A DNA stretch of 64,000 nt from Daphnia carinata (GCF_022539665.2 NC_081337.1:3324679-3388678), one strand, 5' to 3'. Positions 25,401-37,930 are shown, counted from the first letter of the stretch. A program made the numbers and translations. Notes: generated by a model from the sequence alone, not told the origin.

Positions 25401-28400
25401 CGGACTGTTACAACGTTGGCCCAGCATCAACGGTAAGGTCCAGTTAGATTCGCCCGTCCTTCCCTGGAAAACGATGGCGCTACACGCCCAGGCCGAGCGC
25501 AACGTCCGCGATTTCCTCCACGGCCAGGCCAACATCACCGCCAGTTACGGCGAGCAAAGTTTGGGTCTTGCCGGACAGTTCCGTTATGCCCAGTGGAGCG
25601 ATTTCGAGGGATGGATGGAACTCAACACCCCGTTCCAGGGATTGACCATGGCCCGCGCCGATTTCCAGCTCAGCGCCATCAACGCCCAGCGAGTCAACGC
25701 TTCCATCAATTTCCAGTCATCTCACGTCGTTCTTCCCCGGGCTTCTTTCAACGTCCAGTACCATCTAACAGAGTCCACGCTGGAAGCTTCTGCCACGTTG
25801 AACACGCCGTTCACGCGCTGGGAAACGGTCGGATTGGCCCTGAACGTCCCGTTGTCTTACAAAAACGCCAAGGCTTTAGGTTCCCTAACACTGCCGGGCG
25901 CCCAATATTCCATTTCCGGATTGGTATCCACCGGAAGTCGTCAATTCCTGACAGAATGGAACCTCGATTATGCAGGAAAGAAATTCGGAACTGAACTCCT
26001 CTTTAAAGCAGACGATATTTACCAGGCTAAAGTGGACGTAGTGACACCCATCCGCGGATTCGAGAATTATTCCTGGGACGTCAAGGGCCAGGCGAATGTC
26101 CGTCGTTGGGGAGAAGCCACGGCTTTCCTCGACTGGAACGGCAAACGGATCGAGTTTAGTTCCAATGTCAAAGTCGAGCCTTTAGCTTATATCGCCGTTG
26201 TCCAGCTCAATACTCCGTTCGTCGATTTCGAACGTTACGCTGTCCGTCTCCGTCTGGAGGGAACGGACCGCAAGACGCTCCAAGTCGAAGTCGAATCGCC
26301 CGGCATGCGAGTTGGAGCCGATTTCGATTACGTTTTCAATTCCGCGACGGATTTCGTGGGTAAAGCGTCCATCCGGACACCTTTGGCCGGCTACGAATCC
26401 TTCACTTTGCATCTGTCCAACCAGCTGGGCGCTTCTTCTTATTCCGCTAATGCTGAAGCTCGTTTCGCCGACTACGGATTGGCCGCTAGCATTGAAGGTC
26501 TCATCCGCGAAGGCGGGTTCCAGGCTCAGATGGACGGACGCTACAACGACCGCGTTATCGTCCTCAAGGCCGGCGGATCGCTAGATGAGAAACGCGTCAC
26601 TTGCAACGTCGATCTGATCACGCCCTTCGAAGAATTGAAAAGCCTCGAGAGCTTCGTCCAGCTGGAAAAGGACTTTGCTGAAAGCAAAGGCTTCGGCTTG
26701 AGCGTGAACGGACGCCAGTTGATGCTGGTCACCTTGGCCAAACAAACGGACGGCGTCCAAGTCCTCCAGATCAAGAATCCCTGGCGGCCAGTTGATCTTT
26801 CATATTCCTGGGAAAAAAGGGCTGATTTAATTCATTATCAGGCCCAGCTCTGCTGGGATCTTAACCGCCGCACATCGGCAACGCTGGGCGGACGTCTGGT
26901 CATTCAAACATCGTCTTACGGTCGTCAAATTAGCGTTAAGACCATCACTCCTAGCAGGGAATTCTCTTTGAACTACGCGCTGGAACTGACGTCAGCCAAA
27001 GTGGATCATTCAATCAGCATCTCGTGGGCCGCGGATCAATCTGTTGGGTACAGAATTTTAGCTGAAAATGGTTCGACAAGAAGACGTGCTCAATTGAACG
27101 GATTAATCCGTATGGACTTACCCGCTCGCTCGTTCCAGCTGGAATCTCAGCACTCGGGAGGGGAAACAACCGCCACTCACGTGGAATTCCAGTGGGACGC
27201 TGCTAGAGATCCGTCCAGACGTCTGGGAGGTCGACTGGAAACCCGTCACGGTCGTCAGATCCGGTTGATCTTCCTTCATCCGGAACTGGAACGCGACATC
27301 GTCCTGGAAGGAGAATACAATCGCATCGATGATAATCAACTGACAGGTAAAATCGAGTTCATCTACTCACCGCTAGATGGCCACCGTCTAACAGTGGAAG
27401 GATACACAACAAGCGAACAAGACACTGGCCGTTCCATCCAGCTCATTATTTCGCATCCGGCTTCCAACACCGACTTCCGCCTGACAGCCAATGGCAAAAG
27501 AAACCCTGGGGCTGAATTCCAAGCTCGTTTCGACTACAAAGATCGTTCAAGGACGTCCCGTTTCCTCCAGCTCGGTGGTAAAGTCCTTCCGGAACAGAGA
27601 CGCATCGACCTGGAAGCCCGGACATCTGAAAAATCATTGACTTTGACCAACGCTTTCGTTTCATCTGGAAGTTCTTACAATTTGGCTTCCAGGACTTTGG
27701 TGAACGACGCAGTCGCGTTGGCCGTGGATGCCCGTCTGGAAACGTCCGCCCTCCGCCCGACTTTGCAAATCGATGGATCCTACGCCGGAGGCAAATCGTT
27801 CAACTTCATGGCCGGCATGCCGGATAGACGTGAGGTTACCGTGCGAGCTATCCGGGACATCCACGGACGGAAGATCGTCGACGGACTCTTCCAAGTCAAA
27901 TTAAACCAGACGGACCTGCTCTCTTCACGCATTTATTGGCGCGCGGCCTCCAAGACGGAACTCCGCGATGCGGCCGTTAACGGCCTCATCAACATCTTGG
28001 CCGCTTGCGAATCTTTCGCTGATGACGTAGCCAATTTCGCCGCTAGCGAATGGACGGACAAGTGCTCTTCTCTAACTCCAGCAGCCCGGCTCATTTCCCA
28101 ACGGCTGACGGACAGCATGAACCGAGAGATTAACCTCTTCCGCTCGGAATTCAACCAGTTGGCGGATGACGTCATGGCCATGTACAAGCGGAACGACTTC
28201 TACCTGCAAAACATCGTATCGACAATGAAACAAGTGGCTGCTTTGGCCCAGCCTTTCATCGACCGGACCGTGGCTAATATTCAAGCTATTAGCCGGACGC
28301 TTATCGGAGAAACTACGTCTTTCTACCGGGCAATCGTCAGCACTTACACGTCATTGACTCAAGTGGCTTTCTCCGGTTACCAGCAATTGTCCAGCTACGT

Positions 28401-31400
28401 GTCCAGCGGTGTCTCTGAAGTCGCTCGCTATTACAGCCAGTTGGCCGGCGAAGTGATGAGTTGTTTGCTCCACTGCGAATCCGTTGCATCGAGAGCTTTC
28501 CAACGCCTCCAATTGTTGTTCCAAGACTACGCTGGCCGGCTGGAAACTGTCGTCATGGAACAAGTGGAACAAATCCGCCTCCAGTTGATCGACATGGCCA
28601 AGTCTTACGCCGAAAGCTTCCAACCCTACACTCAATACTTCAACCAGGGGATGGAACGCGCCCGCGTTTTCTATTTCGAAACATTGGATGACATTAACGG
28701 TACGTTCTGGAACATTTGTGTTTGTTTTACCTATTTAATTGTTGAATTTTTTTTCCGAACTCAGAAATGCGCCAAATGATTCACGATCATTTCGTGACAT
28801 ACCCCATGTTCCAGCGTTTGCATGCAATCTATTTAGAATACGCCAGTTGGCTGGAAGAGTTCCACGCTCAAGATTACATCGACGATTGCATCACCTATTT
28901 GAACCAGTAATTACAAAATGAAATATTATCATTAGTACCTTTAACTAAATATTAATCGTTTAAAATAAAGGATGAAAGAAGAAATCAAGGAAAAAATCAA
29001 GATCATGACAGCCCATTACCAACCTTTGATTGATCCAATGATCCAGGCTTTCCACGGACAAATGGAGGCCTTCAAACAGTTGCCTGTCGTTATTTACATC
29101 AACACGACCGTCGATAGAATCTATCAGCAACTCAACGAGCTCTCCAAATACATCGAACTTGAAGCTAAACTCCGCCAAGTGTTGCGCGATGTCCTTCAAC
29201 ACACCGACCGTCTCACCACTCAACTCATCAAGGACCTCAAGGTATCCTTCCAGCTAAAATCTAATAAAAAACAAATTGCAATTAATATTTAAACATTTAA
29301 AAAATAAAAGGGTTCACTCACCTTCATGATAAAGCCAACGATCATCATCGATTGGGAATCTGGCCGTCTGGAATATTCACAACGTTTGCCATTCACTTGG
29401 GAAGACTTCTCTCAATTGCCACGCATCCGCGAACTTCCGCTGCTCAAGAAAGTCGGCACGGCCAAGAAGAATTTCCTGCGCGAAATGGATTACAGCCAAT
29501 TCTATTTCAACGCGATGAACATGCTGGCCACTTACAGACCCATGCGCATCCAATCCATCTTGCCACCCTTCGGAAGCCGGGCTTTCGTGGCCGGAACGCA
29601 GCACTACATGACGTTCGATAGGCGTTTCTACGAGTTCGCCGGAGAGTGCAGCTACCTGCTGGCCAGCGATTTCTTGCGAAACGATTTCAGCGCCATCGTT
29701 AATTACGAAGGAGCCGGAGGCAAAGTCACACGCAAATCGCTCACCATTTTAAGCGACCATCGACAGGTTGAAATCGATTCCAGCTTCAGGGTGACCTTAA
29801 ACGGACGTAAAATCGAAATGCCTTTAACGTACGAAAGTACGACAATTACTCGAGACGGACAACGATTGATTGTCACCAACACCAAATCGGGATTCCGCGT
29901 CGATTGCAATTTGTACCGCGACATTTGCTCCGTTCACGTTTCCGGCTGGAGTTTCGGCAAAACCGGAGGCCTTTTCGGCGTCTACAATAACGAGCCCGCC
30001 GACGATTTCCTGACTCCGTTCAGGCAACAAAGAACCGACGAAGAAGTCGACAGTTTCGCCAACAGCTGGAAAGTCGGCACATCCCGTTGTCGTGTCCGCA
30101 ATTTCGCCGTGACCCGACCGGCTCCGAGCGCTCGCAACAGCCGCTTGTGCGACCAGCTCTTCTCCGATGAGCAATCCGTCTTGAGACCCTGTTTCCAGAT
30201 GGTCGATCCTGCTCCATTTGCTCGTATGTGCCTCAACGACTTGGCAACTCTGGAAAACAGCCCGAAAAAAGATCTCGGAGTCTGCACGGCCGCTTCCGCC
30301 TACGCCAACGAATGTCGTTTCGCCGGTTTGGACCTCTTCGTTCCACCGCAATGCGTCCGCTGCGAATTGGAAGATGGTAAAGTCATGGGATCTGGTGAAA
30401 TCAAGACGTTCCAGAATGACGCTCCACGATCGGCCGATGTCGTCTTCATCGTCGACCAGAAACCTTGTCTCAACGGCACCCGACTCTCTTACCTTCCGGC
30501 CGCTATCGACGCCGCTCTGAAAGAGCGCGGCATCCAGCAGAACCGTTTCGCTGTCGTTAGTTACGGCGGACGTGGAGGTGATGTGTTCCAGAAACCCCAC
30601 ATCCGTACGGCTGATGGAGGCCAGATCTGGTCTCATCGTAAAGGCATTCAATTAGCCCTGGAAAATTTGATATTGGCTGATCAACAATCTGCAACATCGG
30701 ACATTCACGCAGCTTTACGTTACGCTGTTAATTTACCGTACCGAGTCGGAGTTTCCAAACAGTTTGTTTTGGTTTCGTGTGGCGGAAACGAATGTCAGGC
30801 CAGTTCTTACGCCGATACGTTGACCCTGTTGATTGAAAACGACGTCAAACTTCACTTACTTCAACCGCGTGATATCATCGTGAAAGGCAAAAACAGTTCT
30901 GATGAATTAAAGGTAAAAATTCAATTTAAAGATTAACTAACAATCATGAATATCTTATGCAAACTTGATTACCGGGGTAAAGAACGTCTTCGGATTTGAT
31001 GCTGAAGAAGTTTACACGGTGCGAAACATCCGCAGTTTGAAAGGTGATCGAGAATTGCGACGCCAACTGGCCATGCCCAAGGATTTCTGCACTCCATTGG
31101 CTTTAGAGACGAACGGCACCTTGTTTGACCTGAAGAAGATGATGCCTGGCCAGCAACAGCAACAAACTAAAAAGTTTGTCGACATCTTTGCTCGTAGAGT
31201 TGCCGCCACCGGTGAGCCCAGTCCGTGCCAGCGATGCGACTGTATCGGCGACCGTGACGGTATTGGATCGATCCTCTGCCAACGTTGCGTTTCTCCAGTC
31301 ATGGAACGCCTCGACAAGGTAAGAAATGGCAAATAAAAGTTAATTCAAATGGTTGAAAGATTTACATAATCAGGTCTGGGAGCAATTGGTTTACGAGAAT

Positions 31401-31523
31401 GAGATGGCCAATGCTGCAGATGTAGAAGAAGTAACAGTTAGTCAGATCCAAGACACATTGCTGGATCCAATGGACAAGGTCAGCAGACTCACCACCACAC
31501 CAATCACCAAAGTGATTAATTAG
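11314..31523 (+). CDS. Giant apolipophorin (large lipid transfer protein), 15 exons, 6,212 aa, one in-frame TAA
   Basis: A secreted haemolymph lipid carrier of the apoB/vitellogenin superfamily. Exons are 11314-11365, 12042-12089, 12161-12321, 12385-12633, 12700-12881, 12949-13118, 13187-13418, 13522-13690, 13761-14021, 14086-28699, 28765-28906, 28971-29241, 29311-30912, 30983-31318 and 31374-31523. All borders are GT-AG and in phase, totalling 18,639 nt. Order of parts: signal peptide MRSAIFLVTALVAASTA; the lipoprotein N-terminal domain (from about residue 30, start KFKYSVGTIYSYDY); furin site RGKR at residues 711-714; then thousands of residues of amphipathic repeats (period about 57 aa, hallmark TPFxGFE...YD...KT). 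Next are a helical stretch, a vWD domain (about 5611-5776), a VWA-like domain (about 5892-6048) whose MIDAS motif is replaced (DQKPC), and a tail with CX2CXCX11CX2C. Family members are usually about half this length. TAA at 23083-23085 would stop translation after residue 3507. Confidence 0.93.
13421..13470 (+). repeat. 50-base poly-A tract at a splice donor
   Basis: Fifty A residues follow directly after the GT of the intron 7 donor of the apolipophorin gene (exon 7 ends at 13418). The intron is about 100 bp, so half of it is poly-A. Slippage is likely and the exact length in the genome is uncertain. Confidence 0.9.
14692..14703 (+). other. Furin cleavage site RGKR of apolipophorin
   Basis: The codons read LRGKR followed by AAPV at residues 711-714. 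Insect apolipophorins are cut at such a site into a small N-terminal (apoLp-II) and a large C-terminal (apoLp-I) chain. The position, about 710 residues from the start, matches that family. Confidence 0.85.
23083..23085 (+). other. In-frame TAA stop inside the apolipophorin exon
   Basis: The codons read RGSFL-TAA-GSDYSTTLYYTRAG. The same frame is open for 2,999 codons before it in this exon and for about 1,870 after it, and the repeat pattern crosses the stop without a shift. The bases CTGTAAGGGT resemble a splice donor, but no acceptor nearby restores the frame except one that would give an 18-nt intron. Possibilities are a sequence error, a nonsense allele, or readthrough. Confidence 0.9.
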
Positions 31524-32498
31524 AATTTCAATCTTCTGTAGAAATTCCTGTAGGTTGCTGTCACCGGTGTGTACTGCCTTAATTTTTGTTTTTTTGTTTC
31601 TTTCTTTAAAAAAAAATTATCTTCCGGTTAAGCTAAAACATTTTTTATCACTAATACTCTTCCATTTTTACCCTATAAATCCGACCGTGTCTTTACAATC
31701 CCAAACTTTTGTATATTAGTCGTCTTTTACAATATACACAATTAACAATAATACTTTTCTTTGATTATCCTGTTGAGCCACTGTTATGGAATGGCTATTT
31801 CAATGACTAATACACTCTTTCTAACCATTTACCTCAATATTTCACTCAACGAAACGACGACGTTGCATCGACGACGTTGCATCGACGACGTTGTAACACT
31901 GAATACACGTGCATGAGTTTTTTCTTCTGAAGAAGAATGCGCCATAAACTCAAAGGATGGGTAAGGAAGGCAGTAGCCTTGGAATTACGAACCCTTCCCT
32001 ACGAAAATGACGCCATTTTGCATCCATGGCATTGCTTTTCTATAATCAAGTGCTTTTGCAGACAAAACAAAGTTTTTTTTTAAATATAGGCCAATCATTT
32101 TCTTTAATTAGAGTTGTCAAAAAACAGACGTGTTTCATTCGAGGTACTCCCTTCTTGCATCACAAACCCGTATGAATTTCAAATAGAGATAGATAACGAT
32201 ACGTGAAGTACAGGGGAGCCTTGCAGAGTTAGACAGAAATTCGCTTTACCTTATACAGAAATAAAAGAGTCCTTCGCAATCCAATTTCCAAATTCGATTG
32301 TGTTATTTCGAGTGGAAGCATTAAAATAGACCTGAATATTAGGTTGACATAATGTTTACCAAGAGCGTCATTGCAAAATGCCAATGATTTCAATGCCTCA
32401 TGCCAAGCCATTTTTCAGTATAAAAAGGAATTGTTCGAGCAAAAGAAAAACAGTCTCTGATACAGCCACTGTTTGAAAGAAACTTTTGTCTTTCAAAC
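31524..32498. other. Apolipophorin 3' flank and upstream region of FAS1 copy A
   Basis: No gene. This spacer recurs, diverged, after every apolipophorin-derived copy in the array, so it belongs to the duplicated unit. At 31855-31893 the stretch CGACGACGTTGCAT is repeated almost three times. Confidence 0.7.
32419..32426 (+). promoter_or_regulatory. TATA box, FAS1 copy A
   Basis: TATAAAAA lies 80 bp before the ATG. An initiator-like CAGTCTCTGATACAG follows about 30 bp downstream and is kept in the other copies. Confidence 0.65.
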
Positions 32499-33870
32499 AT
32501 GAAGTTTATACTTATTATTGCTTTCCTTGTAGTTAACGTTACGGCAGCTGATTACGCTACGAAGAATCAGTATGACTCAGGATACGCCGTTCAACCGACT
32601 TACCCGCAACAATCGGTAAATGAAAATCAAAAATGAATTGTGAAAGCGGCGTCCTAAAATTTTAGAATTGTTAGCATGTAGCTTTTCAGTATAACAGATA
32701 ACCAGTGTGCTATTAACTGATTTTGTCGCCATTAATTTTGTTAGCTAGATATTTTGGAAACTCTTAGAAAAAATGGCTTTACAACGTTCGTCGAGCTGAT
32801 TGAGATGGCTGGTTTAGAGAAAACCTTTTCTGACGACAGTATGCATATTTTCCAAATTACTTTTAGTAAAATAAAAGAAACCTTTTAATTTGCTACCGAT
32901 TAATACAGCAACTTTCATCATATTGGCGCCGAAGAATGAAGCCTTCGCATCCATCGATCCTACAGTTCTAGCAGCCATTCTGAAAGATATTTCTCTGTTG
33001 AGAGACATTCTTCTCTATCATCTGGTTCTTTTCAGGCAAACTTGTAGCATCCTGTCTGCCATCTTTGTTGAGCTAACTTTGAACACTGCGCAAGGGAAAG
33101 CTATGCGTTTCAACGTGTACCGAAACAAAGGACCTACCTATGCTACCGAAGAGGTTTATCACCCGAAGTTTTATTTCAGTTTTCACCTGGTTTCATTTTC
33201 ATAATTTTAAAGATAGTAACAGCTAACGGAGTACCACTTTTAAGAGGTATACCGATAGGTAAACACATTATCTACCCCATTGAAAAGGTTCTCAATCCGC
33301 GAGACTTATCGCCCAACAACACCATCATCAATTTTTTGAAAAGCAATGAAGACTTCTCCATCTTTCTAAGCATATTCGAAAAACTTCGCTTCGCCCAAAA
33401 AAGTTTCATAAGTTAGTTACATTTCTTAACAAATCAATATTACGACATTTTATTTATATTATTGTACCAGTTCGTCCGAAAACGAGGTTTGTTCCGACCA
33501 ACGCCGCATTCAAAGCACTTGCACCTGGTGTTCTCGATTCCTTTTTTGCCGACCTAGACAAATTGGTGGTGCTTTTAAACACGCACGTCGCTTCTGGAAC
33601 ATTCTACACAGCCGGACTCACTAACGGCCCCCTCGTCGTTTTTTCAGGCATCCCGTTGGGTATTAACAAAACTCCTTGTAAGACCAAATATCTATATCAC
33701 TTACTACTAAACAATTTAATTACCTATTGATTTCTAATATTCAAACAGATGGTATTACCGTTAGCGGTGCTCAAATCATTGAGCCGGACATAACGGTGTT
33801 TGAAGGAGTTATACACGTTATCAATTCGGTTATTCAAGTCGAAGAAACTTGCTTGAACCGGCTATACTAA
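32499..33870 (+). CDS. Secreted two-FAS1-domain protein, copy A, 327 aa
   Basis: Exons are 32499-32615, 32745-32838, 32909-33153, 33213-33411, 33471-33677 and 33749-33870, totalling 984 nt. Signal peptide MKFILIIAFLVVNVTA is followed by a short linker (YATKNQYDSGYAVQPTYPQQ) and two fasciclin (FAS1) domains. Domain 1 shows FIILAPKNEAFASID, LLRDILLYHLV and the closing strand TANGVPLL...IIYPIEKVL. Domain 2 shows RFVPTNAAFKALAPGVLD, LLNTHVASGTFYTAG and GITVSGAQI...GVIHVINSVI. Family knowledge: FAS1 proteins are extracellular adhesion or matrix proteins, here with no membrane anchor. The last intron (GTAAGA...CAAACAG) can look like coding sequence in some copies, but here it holds a stop, which supports splicing. 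It is the first of eight tandem copies and directly follows the live apolipophorin gene. Confidence 0.85.
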
Positions 33871-34090
33871 CAACGCATATTTCAAATGCTGGGCGATGTA
33901 ACTGAAAACGGCGAAAGAATCTAAAAAAATATGTATATTATACGAATTTGATTAAATATATACTTACTGATGCATTTCATCGTCAATCGTTTTTCCTGCT
34001 CATTCCGGTTGGTTTTAATGAAAAATAAGTTTAGATGAATTGATGGTTCATTTTACGTGTCTGGTTCCTTTCGGTACCAGTGGTATTACC

Positions 34091-35290
34091 GAGCCGTAAC
34101 GAGAAAAGTGGCAATCAAGATAACGTTAAATTAAGTTCGAACTTCGATAAGTCATTGTTTCCGGTGAAACCAAGACGTTCCAGAATAACAGTTCACTTTT
34201 GGCTGACGTCGTTTTCGTCGTCGATCAGAAACCGTGTCTCAACGTGACTCGACTTTCGCTTTTGCTCGCCACAATCGTTGCTGCCTTGAGAGAGCGTGGC
34301 ATCCAGCAAAATCGTTTGGCTGTTGTTAGTTCCGGAACGTGGAGGTGAAGTGCTCTAGAAACCCAACCTCCGTACGGCTGATGGAGGACAGATCTGGTCT
34401 CATCATAAAGGCATTCAATTGGATCTGGAAGATTTGAAATTGACTGATCAACAATATGCAACATTGGACATCCACGCAGCTTTACGTTACGTTGTTAATT
34501 AACCGTACAGGGTCGGAACTTTCAAACAGTTTGTTTTGGTTTCGTGTGGCGGAAACAAATGTCAGGCCAGTTCTTACGCCGATACTTTGACCTTGTTGAT
34601 TGAGAACGACGTCAAACTTCATCTACTTCAACCGCGTGATATCATAGTGAAAGGCAGAAACAGTTCTGTTGAATTGAAGGTAAAATTTCAATTAAAAAAA
34701 TTAACTAACAATCGTCAATATTTTATGCAAATTTGCTTACCGGGGTAAAGAACGTGTTTGGATTTGACGCCGAAGAAGTTTATACGGTGCGCAATGTTCG
34801 CAGTCTCAAGGGAGATCGAGAACTGAGACGCCAGTTGGCTATGCCCAAGGATTTCTGCACTCCATTGGCTTTAGAGACGAACGGCACCTTGTTCGATAGA
34901 AAAAGATGACACCCGGAAAACAACAGCAGCAAACTAAGAAGTTTATCGATATCTTTGCACGTCGAGTGGCCGCCACTGGTGAACCGAGCCCATGTCAGCG
35001 ATGCGACTGCATTGGAGATCGTGACGGAATTGGATCTATCCTCTGCCAGCGTTGTGTTTCTCCCGTTATGGAACGCCTTGATAAGGTAAGAAATGGCAAA
35101 TAAAAGTTAATTCAAATGGTTGAAATATTTACACAATCAGGTCTGGGAGCAATTGGTTTACGAGAATGAGATGGCCAATGCTGCAGATGTAGAAGAAGTA
35201 ACAGTTAGTCAGATCCAAGACACATTGCTAGATCCAATGGACAAGGTCAGCAGATTCACCACCACACCAATCACCAAAGTGATTAATTAG
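34091..35290 (+). pseudogene. Apolipophorin 3' end copy 1 (type I, with VWA part)
   Basis: Begins after the junction ...ACCAGTGGTATTACC with bases like apolipophorin 24605-24650 (CGTAACGAGAAAAGTGGCAATC), then jumps to sequence like 30390 onward (VWA part) and runs to the normal last stop. It carries the array-wide nonsense TAG (CTC TAG AAA, near 34357), a stop in GTTAATTAACCG near 34500, and a broken stretch at 34895-34905. The last exon (35141-35290) is still open: VWEQLVYENEMANAAD. Not translatable as a whole. Confidence 0.9.
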
Positions 35291-36372
35291 AATTTCAATC
35301 TTCTGTAGAAATTCCTGTAGGTTTCTGTCACCAGTGTGTACTGCCTTAATTTCTGTTTTTTTATTTCTTTCTAAATAAAAAATTATCTTCTGGTTAATCT
35401 AAAACATATTATATCACTAATACTCCTCCATTTTTTTACCCTATAAATCCGACCGTGTCTTTACAATCCCAAACTTTTGTATATTAGTCGTCTTTTACAA
35501 TATACACAATTAACAATAATAATTTTCTTTGATTATCCTGTTGAGACACTGTTATAGAATGGCTATTTCAATGACTAATACACTCTTTCTAACCATTTAC
35601 CTCAATCTTTCACTCGTCGAAACGACGACGTTGCAGCAACGACGGTGCAGAACTGAATACTCGTGCATGAGTTTATTGTTCTGAAGAAGAACGCGCCATA
35701 AACGCAAAGGATGGGTAAGGAAGGCAGTAGCCTTCAATTGCGAACCGTTCCCTACGAAATGACGCCATTTTGCATCGATTGCATTGCTTTTCTATTCTCA
35801 AGTGCTTTTTTCAGGGTATATCAAGTTTTTTTCTTGTTATGTAGACCTATCGTTTTCTTTTACTAGACAGTTTACCAAACAACACACGTGTTACATTCAA
35901 GGTGAGCCTTTCTCGCAACACAGAGTCTGTATAAATTTCAAATAGAGATAGAAATCGATTTCGCTAACTCAATTACTTGATTTAATTTAACCCGAACATT
36001 TATGATAAGACAGAAATAGCCAATCAATTACCATACGCTAATCAGCTTCGTTAACTAGGTAAACTTATTTCGAAATTAAGTACAGGGTATCCTTTCAGAG
36101 TTAGATAGAAACTCGTGTTTACCTACTACAGAACTAAACAGTCCTTCATGTCGTCAGATGTTCAAATTCGATTGCATTATTTCGAGTGGAAGCCTTAAAA
36201 TAGACCTGAGCATTAAGTCGTCCAAATTTTTACCATTAGCGTGATTGCAAAATGCCAATGACTTCAATGCCTCATGCTTAGCCATTTTTCAGTATAAAAA
36301 GGAATTGCTCGAGTAAAAGAAAATAAGTGTCTGATACAGCCACTATTTGAAAGAAACGTTTGTTTTTCAAGC
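35291..36372. other. Spacer and upstream region of FAS1 copy B (long type)
   Basis: Repeated spacer with no gene. It contains an extra stretch (about 35940-36060, TTCGCTAACTCAATTACTTGATTTAATTTAA region) also found upstream of copies E and H but not of A, C, D, F and G, so spacers come in two versions. Confidence 0.7.
36293..36300 (+). promoter_or_regulatory. TATA box, FAS1 copy B
   Basis: TATAAAAA, 80 bp before the ATG, in the same context (TTTTTCAG before it, GGAATTG after it) as in copy A. Confidence 0.65.
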
Positions 36373-37727
36373 ATGAAGTTAATACTAATTATTGCTTTCT
36401 TTGTAGTTAACGTTACGGCATCTGATTACGCTACAAAAAATCAGTATGATTTAGGATACGCCATTCAACCTGCTTACCCGCAACAATCGGTAAATGAAAA
36501 CCAAAAATGAATTGTTAAAGCTGCATCCTAAAATTTTAGAATTGTTAGCATTTAGCTGTATAGTATTATGGATAACAAAGTGCTTTTTACTGATTTTGTC
36601 AGGGAGATATTTTAACTACTCTCAGAAAAAATGGCTTTACAAAGTTCGTCGAGCTGATCGTGAAGGCTGGTTTAGAAGAAACCTTTTCCGAAGACAGTAT
36701 GCTTATTTCCCAAATTACTTTTAATTAAATTAAAGAAACCAATTAATTTGCTACCGATGAATACAGGAAATTTCATCATATTGGCGCCAAAGAATGAAGC
36801 CTTCGCAGCCATCGAACCTACAGTTCTAGCAGCCATTCTGAAAGATATTTCCCTGTTGAGAGACATACTTCTTTATCATCTGGTACATTTTAGGCAACCA
36901 TGTAGCATCCTGTCTGCCATCTCTGTTGAACTAGCTCTAAATACTGCGCAAGGGACAGTTACGCGTTTCAACGTATACCGGAAAAAAGGGCCTTCGTTTG
37001 CTACCGAAGATGTAAATCATACAAAGTGTTATTTCAGTTTTCACTAGGTTTCATTTTCGTAATTTCATAGATCGCAACGGCTAACGGAGTACCACTTTTA
37101 CAAGCTATACCGATAGGTACAAACATTATCTACCCCATTGAAAAGGTCCTCAATCCGCAAGACTTATCGCCCGACAATACCGCCATCAATTTTTTGAGAA
37201 ACAACAAAGACCTCTCCATCTTTCTAAGCATATTCGAAAAACTTCGCTTGATCCATGATAGTGTCAGAGGTTGGTTTCATTTCTTTAGCAAATCAACATT
37301 ATAACATTTTTTTAATAATATTGTACCAGTCCGTCCGAAGACGATGTTTGTTCCGACCAACGCCGCATTCGAAGCGCTTCCACCTGGTGTTCTTGATTCC
37401 TTTTTTGCCGACCCAAAGAAATTGGTTGTACTGTTAAACATGCACATCGCTTCCGGAACGATTTACACAGCCGGACTCACTAACGGCCCCCTCGTCGTTT
37501 TTTCAGGCGCTTCGGTGGATATTAACAATACTCCCTGTAAGACCAAATGTCCATTATTTATTAGCAAACAACTTAATAACTTACTGATTTCTAATACTGA
37601 AATAGATGGTATTACCGTGAACAATGCTAAAATCATGGAGCCGGACATAACGGTATCTGAAGGAGTTATACACGTTATCAATTCGGTTATTCAAGTCCAA
37701 GAAACTTGCTTGAACCGGCTGTATTAA
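36373..37727 (+). CDS. Secreted two-FAS1-domain protein, copy B, 327 aa
   Basis: Exons are 36373-36489, 36603-36696, 36767-37011, 37071-37269, 37330-37536 and 37606-37727, each the same length as in copy A, with a closed frame of 984 nt. It differs in many residues from A: linker SDYATKNQYDLGYAIQP, domain 1 NFIILAPKNEAFAAIEP, and domain 2 close GITVNNAKIMEPDITVSEG, so it is not a recent exact duplicate. Exon 2 starts GGAGATATT, a different acceptor flank from A. The TATA box is kept. Expected role: extracellular adhesion or matrix. Confidence 0.85.
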
Positions 37728-37930
37728 TAACGCATATTTTCAAATGCTGGACAATGGAACTGAAATACGGCGAAAGATTATCTAATTTTTAAATATACAA
37801 TACGAATTTAATTAAATATATACTTACTCATGCATTTCTTCGTCAATCGTTTACCCTACTCATTCCGGTTAGTTTTAATGAAAAATAAGTTGAGATGAAT
37901 TGATGGTTCATTTTACGTATGCCGTGCTAG

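Larger units (their letters stand above)
14086..28699 (+). repeat. Intragenic lipid-binding repeat array within one 14.6-kb exon
   Basis: From about 17,190 to 27,000 the protein is a succession of units of about 56-58 residues, seen by spacing the recurring TPFxGF(E) segments. Each continues with a YDxxxxxKTxxLxLxRNxxxxxxxGxL pattern of alternating polar and apolar residues. Dividing the span by the period suggests 50 or more units. Such beta-strand repeats form the lipid-binding surface in apoB-like proteins. Units are well diverged, so this is old duplication rather than recent slippage. The feature spans the whole exon that holds the array. Confidence 0.8.

Noticed and set aside
33678-33748. 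Reading straight through the last FAS1 intron, which is open in copies B, C, E and H
   Set aside because: Copies A, D, F and G have a stop inside it, GTAAGA and (C/T)AG borders are kept in all, and splicing gives the classical FAS1 closing strand in all copies.
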